Assembly: GCA_047632595.1 (NCBI GenBank)
Contig: JBLIDK010000006.1
Location: 1 to 64,000, forward strand
Direction of reading: 5' to 3'
Length of the DNA stretch: 64,000 nt
Origin: JBLIDK01 sp047632595
Lineage (GTDB): Bacteria > Bacteroidota > Bacteroidia > Sphingobacteriales > Sphingobacteriaceae
Position numbers and translations under genes: made by a program. The notes beneath the pieces were generated by a model. The model did no database searches and was not told where the DNA came from. It saw nothing but the letters and a program-made list of their open reading frames with translations. Shown piece after piece: positions 7,578-16,127 of this stretch. Each line of letters starts with the position of its first letter. The stretch's first letter is position 1.

Positions 7578-9113
7578 ATGGAAAGAAAAGTTAGAGTGCG
7601 TTTTGCACCAAGTCCAACAGGTTCACTTCACATGGGTGGAGTACGAACAGCCTTATACAATTACCTTTTTGCCAAACAAAATAACGGTGATTTCATACTT
7701 CGAATAGAAGATACAGATCAAGCTCGTTATGTTGAAGGGGCAGAGCAGTACATAGTAGATTCATTAATGTGGGTTGGTTTAGTTCCTAATGAAGGAATTA
7801 ATAAGTCCGGGAACTGTGGACCCTATCGCCAATCTGAGCGTAAAGACATGTATCGTCAATACGCTGACCAACTAGTAAAAGATGGTTTTGCTTACTATGC
7901 TTTTGATACTTCTGAAGAGCTAACGGAAATGCGTGAGCGTTTAAAGAATGCTAAAGTTGCTTCACCTCAGTACAACTATGTTACACGTGAAACCATGAAA
8001 AACTCATTGACTCTTCCAGAAGATGAGGTGAAACGTAAAATGGATGCGGGCGAACCATATGTAATCCGAATAAAAATTCCACGTAAAGAAGAAGTTAGAG
8101 TAAAAGATAGAATTAGAGGCTGGGTTGTTTTTCACTCCTCTCAAATGGATGACAAGGTGCTTTTCAAATCTGACGGAATGCCAACCTACCACTTAGCAAA
8201 TGTGGTGGATGATCATTTAATGGATATTTCACACGTTATTCGTGGCGAAGAATGGCTTCCTAGTGCACCATTACATGTTCTTTTATATAAATATTTAGGT
8301 TGGGAAGATACTATGCCTGAATTTGCTCACCTACCATTAATTCTAAAGCCCGATGGCAACGGAAAGTTGAGTAAAAGAGATGGTGATCGTTTAGGATTTC
8401 CTGTTTTCCCTCTACAATTTACAGATCCTGAAACCAAGAATATAATTACAGGATACAGAGAAGAAGGTTATTTACCAGAAGCCTTCATTAACATGTTGGC
8501 TATGTTAGGTTGGAACCCAGGAACTCCACAAGAATTGTTTACGATTGAAGAATTAATTGAAACATTTACTCTGGAAAGAGTGAACAAGCACGGTGCAAAA
8601 TTTGATGCTGATAAAACGAAATGGTACAATCAACAGTACATTCGAAATAAGCCAAATGCTGATTTAGCTTTAGAGTTTAAAAAAGCATTGGACGAAAATA
8701 ACGTAACTGCAACTCAAGAATACACGGAAAAAGTGTGTGAATTGATTAAAGAAAAAGCAACTTTTATAAATGATTTTTGGTCATTAGGAGATTACTTTTT
8801 TCAAGAGCCTAAAGAATACGATGCAAAGGTGATTAAAAAGAAATGGAAGCCAGAAGCAGAGACATTTTTCACAAAATTAGCGGAAAGTTTTAATGGCTTA
8901 ACGGATTTTTCTGAAGAGAAAATGGACGAAGCGTTTAATGCAGTTGCTGCAGAGTTGGAGGTGAATCCTGGTTCAATGAAACAACCATTTAGAGTTGCCA
9001 TTTCTGGTATTGCTGGCGGGCCTTCGTTATTTGCAGTAGCTGAATTGCTTGGAAAAGACAAAGTGGTTTCGAGATTAAACTATGCGGTTGCTAACTTTAA
9101 AAATTTGGCGTAG
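7578..9113 (+). CDS. gltX: Glutamyl-tRNA synthetase
   Basis: This 511-residue class I aminoacyl-tRNA synthetase charges tRNA-Glu with glutamate in the cytoplasm. The HIGH-type motif is FAPSPTGSLHMGG at residues 9-21, and the KMSKS loop is KLSKRDGD near residue 263. The glutamate recognition segment (RIEDTDQARYV) and the ADDTDHL-like HVIRGEEWLPSAP are intact. The frame extends upstream to a TTG at 7554, but the ATG at 7578 gives the family's usual N-terminus (MERKVRVRFAPSPTG) and has the promoter element just before it. It heads a tight rightward run with the next three genes. Confidence 0.96.
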   Translation: MERKVRVRFAPSPTGSLHMGGVRTALYNYLFAKQNNGDFILRIEDTDQARYVEGAEQYIVDSLMWVGLVPNEGINKSGNCGPYRQSERKDMYRQYADQLVKDGFAYYAFDTSEELTEMRERLKNAKVASPQYNYVTRETMKNSLTLPEDEVKRKMDAGEPYVIRIKIPRKEEVRVKDRIRGWVVFHSSQMDDKVLFKSDGMPTYHLANVVDDHLMDISHVIRGEEWLPSAPLHVLLYKYLGWEDTMPEFAHLPLILKPDGNGKLSKRDGDRLGFPVFPLQFTDPETKNIITGYREEGYLPEAFINMLAMLGWNPGTPQELFTIEELIETFTLERVNKHGAKFDADKTKWYNQQYIRNKPNADLALEFKKALDENNVTATQEYTEKVCELIKEKATFINDFWSLGDYFFQEPKEYDAKVIKKKWKPEAETFFTKLAESFNGLTDFSEEKMDEAFNAVAAELEVNPGSMKQPFRVAISGIAGGPSLFAVAELLGKDKVVSRLNYAVANFKNLA

Positions 9114-9635
9114 TTGAAGTTGAGACTTGCCATATTCGTCACCTTAATTTCAATTGGTTTGAGTGTGTTTTCACAACCAACCAAAAAGGGATATGGTAAA
9201 ATGAAATGGGGGACTTCCAAAAGCAAAATTGCTGGATTACAAAACTGTAATGTTTCATTTGTTGATGCCCAATTTACAACGTGTGGCTATAATGAAAGCC
9301 TAAGTTTTGTGCCAAAAATAGTTCCTATTGTTGTTAACCTCCGTTTTTTCGAAAATGAATTAATGGAAATAGGTTTCGATGTTAAACGCAGTGATTTGGA
9401 GGCTGTAGTTGCCAATTACACCAAAGAATATGGAGAGCCTGATGTAAAGGAATCGCTCAACTCGCCAAAGCCTATTGATGATTTAAAAGTATATACCTGG
9501 CAATGGGGGGAAACAGAAATTACATTGCTTGATAAGGGTTATGATTTTTCACTTTGGATAAACATTTACTCTCTTGCTATTCGGAAAAAAGCGTATTTTG
9601 AGCCTCAAACATTGGCTGATAAACTAATAAAATAA
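9114..9635 (+). CDS. Small secreted protein of unknown function
   Basis: This 173-residue protein has a signal peptide ending at about residue 21 (SVFSQ). It begins at a TTG that directly follows the gltX stop codon, so translation is probably coupled. The mature part starts GYGKMKWGTSKSKIAGL, a pattern seen in periplasmic proteins that describe 'amount' or salt-bridge folds, and includes two cysteines (NC, TCGY) that could form a disulfide. No catalytic motif is visible. I do not recognise the family. The gene is followed two bases later by the crotonase gene, so it sits inside the operon. Confidence 0.7.
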   Translation: MKLRLAIFVTLISIGLSVFSQPTKKGYGKMKWGTSKSKIAGLQNCNVSFVDAQFTTCGYNESLSFVPKIVPIVVNLRFFENELMEIGFDVKRSDLEAVVANYTKEYGEPDVKESLNSPKPIDDLKVYTWQWGETEITLLDKGYDFSLWINIYSLAIRKKAYFEPQTLADKLIK

Positions 9636-9637
9636 TT

Positions 9638-10420
9638 ATGTCGTTCGATAACATTCTAGTAGAAAAAACCGGTGGAGTAGCCACCATATTTATTAATAGA
9701 GAACCTAAATTAAACGCCTTAAACAAGGCTACTATAAAGGAGTTAAATTCTGCCTTTACAGATGCTTTTGCAGATAAAGAGGTTAGAGCTATTATTCTTT
9801 CTGGAGCTGGTAACAAAGCTTTTGTTGCTGGAGCAGATATTTCAGAATTTGCACATTTTTCATCTGCCGATGGACAAAAATTAGCTAAAGAAGGCCACGA
9901 ACTGCTTTTTGACTTTATTGAAAATGGTCCTAAACCGGTAATTGCAGCTGTAAATGGTTTTGCTCTAGGTGGTGGATTAGAACTAGCAATGTCGTGCCAT
10001 ATGCGTGTTGCTTCAGATAATGCCAAACTTGGCTTGCCAGAAGTGTCGTTAGGAGTAATTCCAGGATATGGAGGAACTCAGCGCTTGCCTCAACTAATTG
10101 GTAAAGGAAGAGCAATGGAAATGATTCTTACGGCAGGAATGATTGATGCCGCAAAAGCTTGTGAATTTGGCTTAGTAAATCACGTTACAACACCCGAAGA
10201 ATTGCTAACATTTTGTGAAGATATCGCAAAGAAAATTATGCGTCATTCACCAGTTGCTCATAAGGCTGCAATTAGTGCAATTAATGCAGGATTTGATTCA
10301 TCAAAAGATGGATACAAAGAAGAGCAAAAAGCTTTTGGAGACTGCTTTGGAACGCCTGATTTTATTGAAGGTACAACTGCATTTTTAGAGAAAAGAAAAC
10401 CAGTTTTTAAGGGAGAATAA
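9638..10420 (+). CDS. Enoyl-CoA hydratase / crotonase family protein
   Basis: This 260-residue crotonase-fold enzyme probably hydrates trans-2-enoyl-CoA in fatty acid or amino acid breakdown. The oxyanion-hole segments are KAFVAGADISEF (residues 60-71) and NGFALGGGLELAMSC (106-120). Both catalytic glutamates of classical hydratases are present, E115 in GGLELA and E135 in LGLPEVSLG, and GYGGTQRLPQLIG follows. These support true hydratase activity rather than an isomerase-only or hydrolase role. It is separated by two bases from both neighbours in the gltX run. The exact chain-length preference cannot be read from the sequence. Confidence 0.9.
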   Translation: MSFDNILVEKTGGVATIFINREPKLNALNKATIKELNSAFTDAFADKEVRAIILSGAGNKAFVAGADISEFAHFSSADGQKLAKEGHELLFDFIENGPKPVIAAVNGFALGGGLELAMSCHMRVASDNAKLGLPEVSLGVIPGYGGTQRLPQLIGKGRAMEMILTAGMIDAAKACEFGLVNHVTTPEELLTFCEDIAKKIMRHSPVAHKAAISAINAGFDSSKDGYKEEQKAFGDCFGTPDFIEGTTAFLEKRKPVFKGE

Positions 10421-10422
10421 GG

Positions 10423-11391
10423 ATGAAAATTTCAGAATTTTTAAGAAAAGAGTTCTTGCATTTTAACTCAGCAGCATTAATTGATGCTGCTGATGGATAT
10501 ATTGCTCAATTGGAAAAAGGGAACCACATGATGGTTACTCTTGCTGGGGCAATGAGTTCGGCAGAATTAGGAATTTCATTAGCTGAAATGATTCGCCAAG
10601 ATAAAATTCATGCAATTACTTGTACTGGTGCAAATCTTGAAGAAGACATTTTTAATCTAGTAGCGCACGATCATTACGAGCGTATTCCAAACTACAGAGA
10701 TTTAACTGCAGAAGATGAGCAAAAACTGCTAGAAAGACATCTTAACCGAGTTACTGATACTTGTATTCCTGAAGAGGAAGCAATGAGAAGAATGGAAGAT
10801 GTGATGGTTACCGCTTGGCAAGATGCAGAAAAAGAAGGGAAGGCTTATTTTCCTCACGAATTTTTTTATAAAGTTTTACTTGATGGGAAATTGGAGAAAT
10901 TCTATCAAATAGATCCTAAAAACAGTTGGCTTTTGGCTGCAGCCAAAAAGAACTTACCAATTTTTGTGCCTGGATGGGAAGATTCAACTCTAGGAAACAT
11001 TTTTGCAGCCCATAATATCAATGGCGACATTAAAAATGTTCATACCGTAAAGGGTGGTATTCAATACATGATGGAATTGGCTGAATACTATACGAAAGCA
11101 ACAAAGGATAAGCAGATTGGCTTTTTCCAAATTGGTGGAGGTATTGCTGGCGATTTTCCAATATGTGTAGTTCCAATGCTTCACCAAGATTTGAAACGCA
11201 CAGAGGTGCCATTATGGAGTTATTTCTGTCAAATTAGTGATAGCACTACAAGTTACGGTTCGTACTCTGGCGCCGTTCCAAATGAGAAAATAACCTGGGG
11301 TAAATTGGGCATTGAAACGCCTAAGTTTATTATCGAATCGGATGCAACAATTGTAGCCCCTTTAATTTTCGCTATTCTATTAGATAAGTAA
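10423..11391 (+). CDS. Deoxyhypusine synthase-like protein
   Basis: This 322-residue protein has the deoxyhypusine synthase fold. NAD-binding segments include VTLAGAMSSAELG (38-50) and ITCTGANLEEDIFNLV. The catalytic lysine region is ITWGKLGIETPKF with K294, matching the WGK of eukaryotic enzymes, and is followed by SDATIVAPL. In eukaryotes and archaea the enzyme moves the aminobutyl group of spermidine to a lysine of (e/a)IF5A. Bacteria lack IF5A, so a homospermidine synthase-like or other polyamine transfer is more likely. It begins two bases after the crotonase stop and its own stop directly abuts the convergent recG stop. Confidence 0.88.
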   Translation: MKISEFLRKEFLHFNSAALIDAADGYIAQLEKGNHMMVTLAGAMSSAELGISLAEMIRQDKIHAITCTGANLEEDIFNLVAHDHYERIPNYRDLTAEDEQKLLERHLNRVTDTCIPEEEAMRRMEDVMVTAWQDAEKEGKAYFPHEFFYKVLLDGKLEKFYQIDPKNSWLLAAAKKNLPIFVPGWEDSTLGNIFAAHNINGDIKNVHTVKGGIQYMMELAEYYTKATKDKQIGFFQIGGGIAGDFPICVVPMLHQDLKRTEVPLWSYFCQISDSTTSYGSYSGAVPNEKITWGKLGIETPKFIIESDATIVAPLIFAILLDK

Positions 11392-13506
11392 TTAGCTAAT
11401 TCTGCTGAAATTACCTTTTTTCTTGTTTTCTGCTACTAAAAGTGACCGCAACGCTTGGTGTTCGGGTTTTTTAAGAAAGGGGTCGTTCGTTAATATTTCT
11501 TGAGCAGTTTTTCTTGCTTCAACCAATATGGGAGAGTCGTTAAGAATATGTGCTAACTGCATTTCTGGTTTTCCGCTTTGCATAGTGCCGTGCATTTCAC
11601 CTGGACCTCTTATTTCTAAATCTACTTCAGCAATTTTAAATCCATCAGAAGTAGCACACATGGTTGAAATACGCTTTTTGGCTTCTTGCCCTAATGCTCC
11701 ACCTGACATTAAAATGCAATAACTTTGATCAGCACCCCGTCCAACTCTTCCTCTAAGTTGATGCAGTTGACTTAGGCCAAAACGCTCGGCACTTTCAATT
11801 ACCATTACACTCGCATTTGGCACATCAACACCCACTTCGATAACTGTGGTGGCAACCATTAATTGGGTTTTCCCATCCTTAAAGCGCTTCATTTCTCGTT
11901 CCTTGTCTTCGGCTTTCATTTTGCCATGAACAATGCTTGCTTGGTATTTAGGTCTAGGAAAATCCCGTAGTATGGTTTCGTAACCATCCATTAAATCTTT
12001 GTAGTCCATATTAGCCGACTCTTCAATTAACGGATAGACAATATAAGCTTGTAGTCCAAGGGCTATTTGTTCTTTCAAAAAACCCATCATTCTAAGTCGG
12101 TGACTGTCGTAATAATGAACTGTTTTTATTTCTTTTCTTCCTGGGGGAAGTGTGTCAATAACACTTGTGTCTAAATCACCATAAACAGTCATTGCCAAAG
12201 TTCTTGGAATTGGCGTTGCAGTCATCACCAAAATATGAGGAGGCTTGGTGTTTTTTGCCCACAATTTGGCTCGTTGTTTTACGCCAAATCGGTGCTGCTC
12301 GTCAATTACCACCATGGCTAAGTTTTTAAACTTTACTTTGTCTTCTAAAATGGCATGGGTACCAATCAAAATATCACAACTGCCATCCTCAACATCTGCT
12401 AAAATTTCTCTCCGTTTTGCGGCATTTGCTGAGCCAGTTAAAAGGTGAGCTTTTACAGGCAAAGTTTCTAAATAACCTGCAATAGACTCATAATGCTGCT
12501 GTGCAAGAATTTCTGTCGGCGCCATTATTGCAGACTGGAAACCATTGTCTTTTGCCAAAAGCATAGTCAATAAGGCTACAATTGTCTTTCCACTACCAAC
12601 ATCACCTTGCAAAAGCCTATTCATCTGTTTTCCATGCAAAACATCGGCACGAATTTCTTTAATTACCCGTTTTTGAGCGTCGGTTAACTCAAAAGGCAAA
12701 ACATCAGAATAAAAAGTATTAAAAACAGCACCTACTTCAGAAAAAATATGGCCTTCTATTTTTGAAAGTCGACGAACTTTTTGCAACAATAATCGCAATT
12801 GAATAAAGAAAAACTCTTCAAATTTAAGTCGCCTTAAGGCTTCTTTTATGTCCCTATTTGTTTTAGGCAGATGTATAGTATAAAACGCTCTTGACCTTGA
12901 AATAAACTTGTATTTTTTGATTAGTTCTTCCGGGAAGCATTCAGGTATGTTTTTTGCTGCCTCAGGCACAAGCTGTTTTTGTAGTTTTAAAATGCCTTTT
13001 GAATCTAAGTAGAACGCTCTTAATTTTTCTGTAGTAGGATAAACAGCTTGTAAAAAAGACTCTTGTTCAGAGGTGGTGCTATTTAAGGCTTCAACCTCTG
13101 GATGAATAAAGGTAATCTGATTTCTAAAAATACTGGGCTTACCATAAACCAGATAAGTTTGACCTGGTATAAGTCGTTCTTTTATCCACTTTCCGCCCTG
13201 AAACCAATTTAGTTTAACATGTCCTGTTTCATCATGAAAGCTGGCAATTAAGCGTTTTCCATTTCGCTGCCTTACCTCTTCAAAAGCTCCTAATTTTCCT
13301 TTAATTTGAACCGATTCATTTGGGTCCTTAATATCTTTTATGCTAGAAGTTTCTGTTCGGTCAACATACCTAAAAGGGAAATGACACAAAAATTCTCCGT
13401 AAGTGCGGGCAAAAATTTCTTGATGCAACATTTCCGCCCTTTTAGGACCTACCCCTTTTAGAAATTCAATGGGCGTATTGAGATATGTGTTTACCGGTAA
13501 AAACAA
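11392..13506 (-). CDS. recG: ATP-dependent DNA helicase RecG
   Basis: This 704-residue helicase remodels stalled replication forks and branch-migrates Holliday junctions. The wedge/OB domain comprises about residues 60-130. The motor follows, with Walker A GDVGSGKT at 301-308, the DEQH box at 402-405, TATPIPRTL (motif III) and the GRVGRG motif VI. The length matches RecG (E. coli 693). The start is a TTG at 13506, giving FLPVNTYLNTPIEFLKGVGPK close to the usual RecG N-terminus; no ATG lies nearby. It is convergent with the deoxyhypusine synthase-like gene with no gap, and divergent from the DMT transporter. Confidence 0.96.
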   Translation of the reverse strand: MFLPVNTYLNTPIEFLKGVGPKRAEMLHQEIFARTYGEFLCHFPFRYVDRTETSSIKDIKDPNESVQIKGKLGAFEEVRQRNGKRLIASFHDETGHVKLNWFQGGKWIKERLIPGQTYLVYGKPSIFRNQITFIHPEVEALNSTTSEQESFLQAVYPTTEKLRAFYLDSKGILKLQKQLVPEAAKNIPECFPEELIKKYKFISRSRAFYTIHLPKTNRDIKEALRRLKFEEFFFIQLRLLLQKVRRLSKIEGHIFSEVGAVFNTFYSDVLPFELTDAQKRVIKEIRADVLHGKQMNRLLQGDVGSGKTIVALLTMLLAKDNGFQSAIMAPTEILAQQHYESIAGYLETLPVKAHLLTGSANAAKRREILADVEDGSCDILIGTHAILEDKVKFKNLAMVVIDEQHRFGVKQRAKLWAKNTKPPHILVMTATPIPRTLAMTVYGDLDTSVIDTLPPGRKEIKTVHYYDSHRLRMMGFLKEQIALGLQAYIVYPLIEESANMDYKDLMDGYETILRDFPRPKYQASIVHGKMKAEDKEREMKRFKDGKTQLMVATTVIEVGVDVPNASVMVIESAERFGLSQLHQLRGRVGRGADQSYCILMSGGALGQEAKKRISTMCATSDGFKIAEVDLEIRGPGEMHGTMQSGKPEMQLAHILNDSPILVEARKTAQEILTNDPFLKKPEHQALRSLLVAENKKKGNFSRIS

Positions 13507-13601
13507 GTTGTAAATTTAACTCTAAAGTAACATAGCAAAGGTTAAAATTCCAATTAGATATTCAGTTGACATAATTATTCGATAATATTGCAACAATTAA
13601 T

Positions 13602-14519
13602 ATGGAAAAAGGAAAATTAATCACCTATTTAACGCTTATTCTGCTTGCCGCCATTTGGGGGAGTTCATTTATTTTAATGAAATATGGCCTTTTCGCCTAT
13701 TCCTCCACTCAGGTTGCTGCTCTAAGAATTTTAGTTGCTTGTCTTTTCCTTTTGCCTCTAGCTATTCCAAAAATAAACAAAGTAACTAAAAAACAATTTT
13801 GGTTAATCTCTTTATCAGGATTGTTAGGAAGCTTTATCCCCGCATTTTTATTTACAAAGGCTCAAACGGTATTAGACAGTTCAACTGTTGGCGTGTTGAA
13901 CTCTACAGTTCCAATATTTGCATTAGTAATAGGCATACTGTTTTTTAAAGACGTTTTTAATTTAAGAAGGCTAGCTGGAGTGTTTTTAGGCATGGCTGGT
14001 GCTATTTTATTGATTCTTCTTAAACCTGGTGGCTCATATGATCCAAATTACACCTACGGGCTCTACGTCATCATTGCAACCCTATGCTATGGGTTGAATA
14101 TTAATTTCATTAAGTACTATTTAGCAGAAGTGCCTTCGTTGGCGATTTCAAGTATTAGTTTTTTAATGGTGGGGATAGCTTCAGGGGTTTTTATTTTCGG
14201 TTTTACTGATTTTGCAACCATCATGGTTCAGGATGACGAAAGTGTTCGAGCTTTAATTTATACTATAATTCTTGGTGCAGTAGGTACTGCTTTCGCGATT
14301 GTAATTTTCAATAAGCTTATCAAAACCACACATCCTGTATTTGCTTCGTCAGTAACCTACTTAATTCCCATAGTAGCCCTTTTTTGGGGTGTTATTGATG
14401 GTGAACCCTTAGGCTTTGTACAAGTTATTGGGATGGCATTAATTCTCCTAGGGGTTTACTTAACCAACAGGAAGAAAAAAATAAAAGAAAATAGACAGAA
14501 CCTTTCTGAAACTATCTAA
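13602..14519 (+). CDS. DMT superfamily (EamA) transporter
   Basis: This 305-residue inner membrane protein has about ten hydrophobic helices in two EamA repeats. The first repeat starts with LAAIWGSSFILMKYGL and contains the SQVAALRILVAC-type helix 2; the second starts near YGLYVIIATLCYGLNINFIKYY. It ends with a basic cytoplasmic tail (NRKKKIKENRQ). Such proteins export or import small metabolites such as amino acids or drugs; the substrate cannot be deduced. Its last 8 bases overlap the convergent hydrolase-like gene. Confidence 0.88.
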   Translation: MEKGKLITYLTLILLAAIWGSSFILMKYGLFAYSSTQVAALRILVACLFLLPLAIPKINKVTKKQFWLISLSGLLGSFIPAFLFTKAQTVLDSSTVGVLNSTVPIFALVIGILFFKDVFNLRRLAGVFLGMAGAILLILLKPGGSYDPNYTYGLYVIIATLCYGLNINFIKYYLAEVPSLAISSISFLMVGIASGVFIFGFTDFATIMVQDDESVRALIYTIILGAVGTAFAIVIFNKLIKTTHPVFASSVTYLIPIVALFWGVIDGEPLGFVQVIGMALILLGVYLTNRKKKIKENRQNLSETI

Positions 14520-16116
14520 TTACTAGCTTTTGCGTTATGGCAAAAGAATCGCCATAAACCTTCACTAAATAAACACCTTCCGATAAATCTGTATTAACAA
14601 ATGTGTTGGAATTAGTAATTACCTGAGTTGAAAGAATTCTACCATTTATATCTAGTACTTCAAGATTAAGTGGTTCAGGAATTATTGAAAGAGTTACCTG
14701 AAAACTTCCTGTTGAAGGATTTGGACTTAAAGTGAAATTCAAGTCCTTTGCTAAATTATTCGCAATTCCCACAGGGAACACCTCAATTGTTTGTGTGTTT
14801 GTATCACTACCAAAATCGTTAAAAGCAACTAAAGAAACTTCATAAGTACCATCTGCTGCATAAGTATGAAGAGGGTCAGTTTCTGTACTTGATTCGCCAT
14901 CTCCAAATGTCCATTTTACACTAGCTATAATACCAGAACTAAGATTGTTAAATTGTATTTCTAAATTACTAGAACTAATAGAAAACAAAGCAGTTGGCGC
15001 TACTCCAGCAAAGAAAAAGTCGTTAATTCTATGTGCGGTATAAGTGGTTATAGAATCGATATATTTTGCAGCTGTTGCATTGTTATCACTACCGCCATTG
15101 GTTGGGTCATTTACCCATGGTTGATAATCTTGTCCAACAAAAGCAAAGGTTCCTTTATCATATATTACTAATGGGCTAAAGCGTGAATTAGGATCGTCAA
15201 TTTCTTGGATTGGAAACCCGTCACTTGTTACAGTTTTGAACCTAGGGAGATCGAATTTTTCTTGCATTCTTGCAATCTCATAGCTACCACTAACTTCTAA
15301 AACAGGTAATGTCCCTCTTGCGAATACAATATCAGTTCCAAATGGCGTGGTTTGATCTGCAGTACCGTGGCAAGAGATAATAGGTGTATAGATGTCATCT
15401 TTTTGTTTAGTGTAAAACAACGTGTCGCCAATTGCACCACCGTAGTTAAAAAGTATCTGAGATCTCCAATCATAACCAGGTGAGCCAGTTGTTCCTTCAA
15501 AAGAGCCTAATGCAACAGTATCAATTAAAGGAGAACCATCGGTGTCCTTTACCTTGTCTATATTAAACTCTTCACTTAGGTCAAAGTATTCATTGTGAAT
15601 AAAAATATAAGATCCTGCTCCAAATCCTCCTCCAACAATTTTGTCTTTATCTATGCCATAAGGATTTCCATCAGCAATTACAGATTTTCTAAAGAATCGA
15701 ACTATAGCTTTACCATCTTGCATTGCTCTCCATAATGCAGGTACAATTCTTCTAGCGTTCTCTTCTGCTGTAAGTCCAGGAACCCATCCTTTTCTGTATT
15801 CCATTGCAGCTACTACATAGCCTTTTTTAACCATTTTCTCACAAAAAGCTATTACTTCAGCATCAGTTTTCGCACCACCAATAAATCCACCTTCATGAGC
15901 AACAATCAACAAAATTCTGTCATCATCGGTATCGCCTGAAGGTTGATATAAATCAAAAAACACCTCATCATTTTGCCCATTTACATCTATGTTTTCGCCA
16001 TACTTTATGTTCGAAGTAAGAACATGTTCAGAAAAAGTTTCATCTACATAACGCGTTTGAGCGTTTAAGAAAAAGCTTACAAAAAATAATAAGAATAAAG
16101 TTGTTAATTTTTTCAT
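14512..16116 (-). CDS. Secreted alpha/beta-hydrolase-fold protein with PKD and T9SS sorting domains; nucleophile missing
   Basis: The 534 residues show, in order: a signal peptide (to about residue 19, LNAQ); an esterase/lipase-like alpha/beta-hydrolase domain (about 30-370) with the oxyanion segment HEGGFIGG at 74-81; a PKD domain (about 375-455) with WTFGDGESSTETDP; and a C-terminal type A T9SS sorting domain (about 465-534) with FTLSPNPSTGSF and GVYLVKVYG. The nucleophile elbow, normally GxSxG, reads GGGFGAG (162-168), with glycine 166 where serine should be. CHGTADQTTPFG holds the likely acid residue. It may be a binding protein rather than an esterase. It lies 11 bases downstream of the TonB-dependent receptor. 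Confidence 0.82.
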   Translation of the reverse strand: MKKLTTLFLLFFVSFFLNAQTRYVDETFSEHVLTSNIKYGENIDVNGQNDEVFFDLYQPSGDTDDDRILLIVAHEGGFIGGAKTDAEVIAFCEKMVKKGYVVAAMEYRKGWVPGLTAEENARRIVPALWRAMQDGKAIVRFFRKSVIADGNPYGIDKDKIVGGGFGAGSYIFIHNEYFDLSEEFNIDKVKDTDGSPLIDTVALGSFEGTTGSPGYDWRSQILFNYGGAIGDTLFYTKQKDDIYTPIISCHGTADQTTPFGTDIVFARGTLPVLEVSGSYEIARMQEKFDLPRFKTVTSDGFPIQEIDDPNSRFSPLVIYDKGTFAFVGQDYQPWVNDPTNGGSDNNATAAKYIDSITTYTAHRINDFFFAGVAPTALFSISSSNLEIQFNNLSSGIIASVKWTFGDGESSTETDPLHTYAADGTYEVSLVAFNDFGSDTNTQTIEVFPVGIANNLAKDLNFTLSPNPSTGSFQVTLSIIPEPLNLEVLDINGRILSTQVITNSNTFVNTDLSEGVYLVKVYGDSFAITQKLVIR

Positions 16117-16127
16117 TTCAAATATAT

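Noticed and set aside
9577..10026. Open minus-strand frame of 149 codons antisense to the crotonase
   Set aside because: The sense strand encodes an intact crotonase with all active-site motifs; the antisense frame has no motif.
11391..11400. Palindrome ATTAGCTAAT between recG and the deoxyhypusine synthase-like gene
   Set aside because: It is too short and lacks a T run, so it is not a terminator; it probably comes from the two stop codons side by side.
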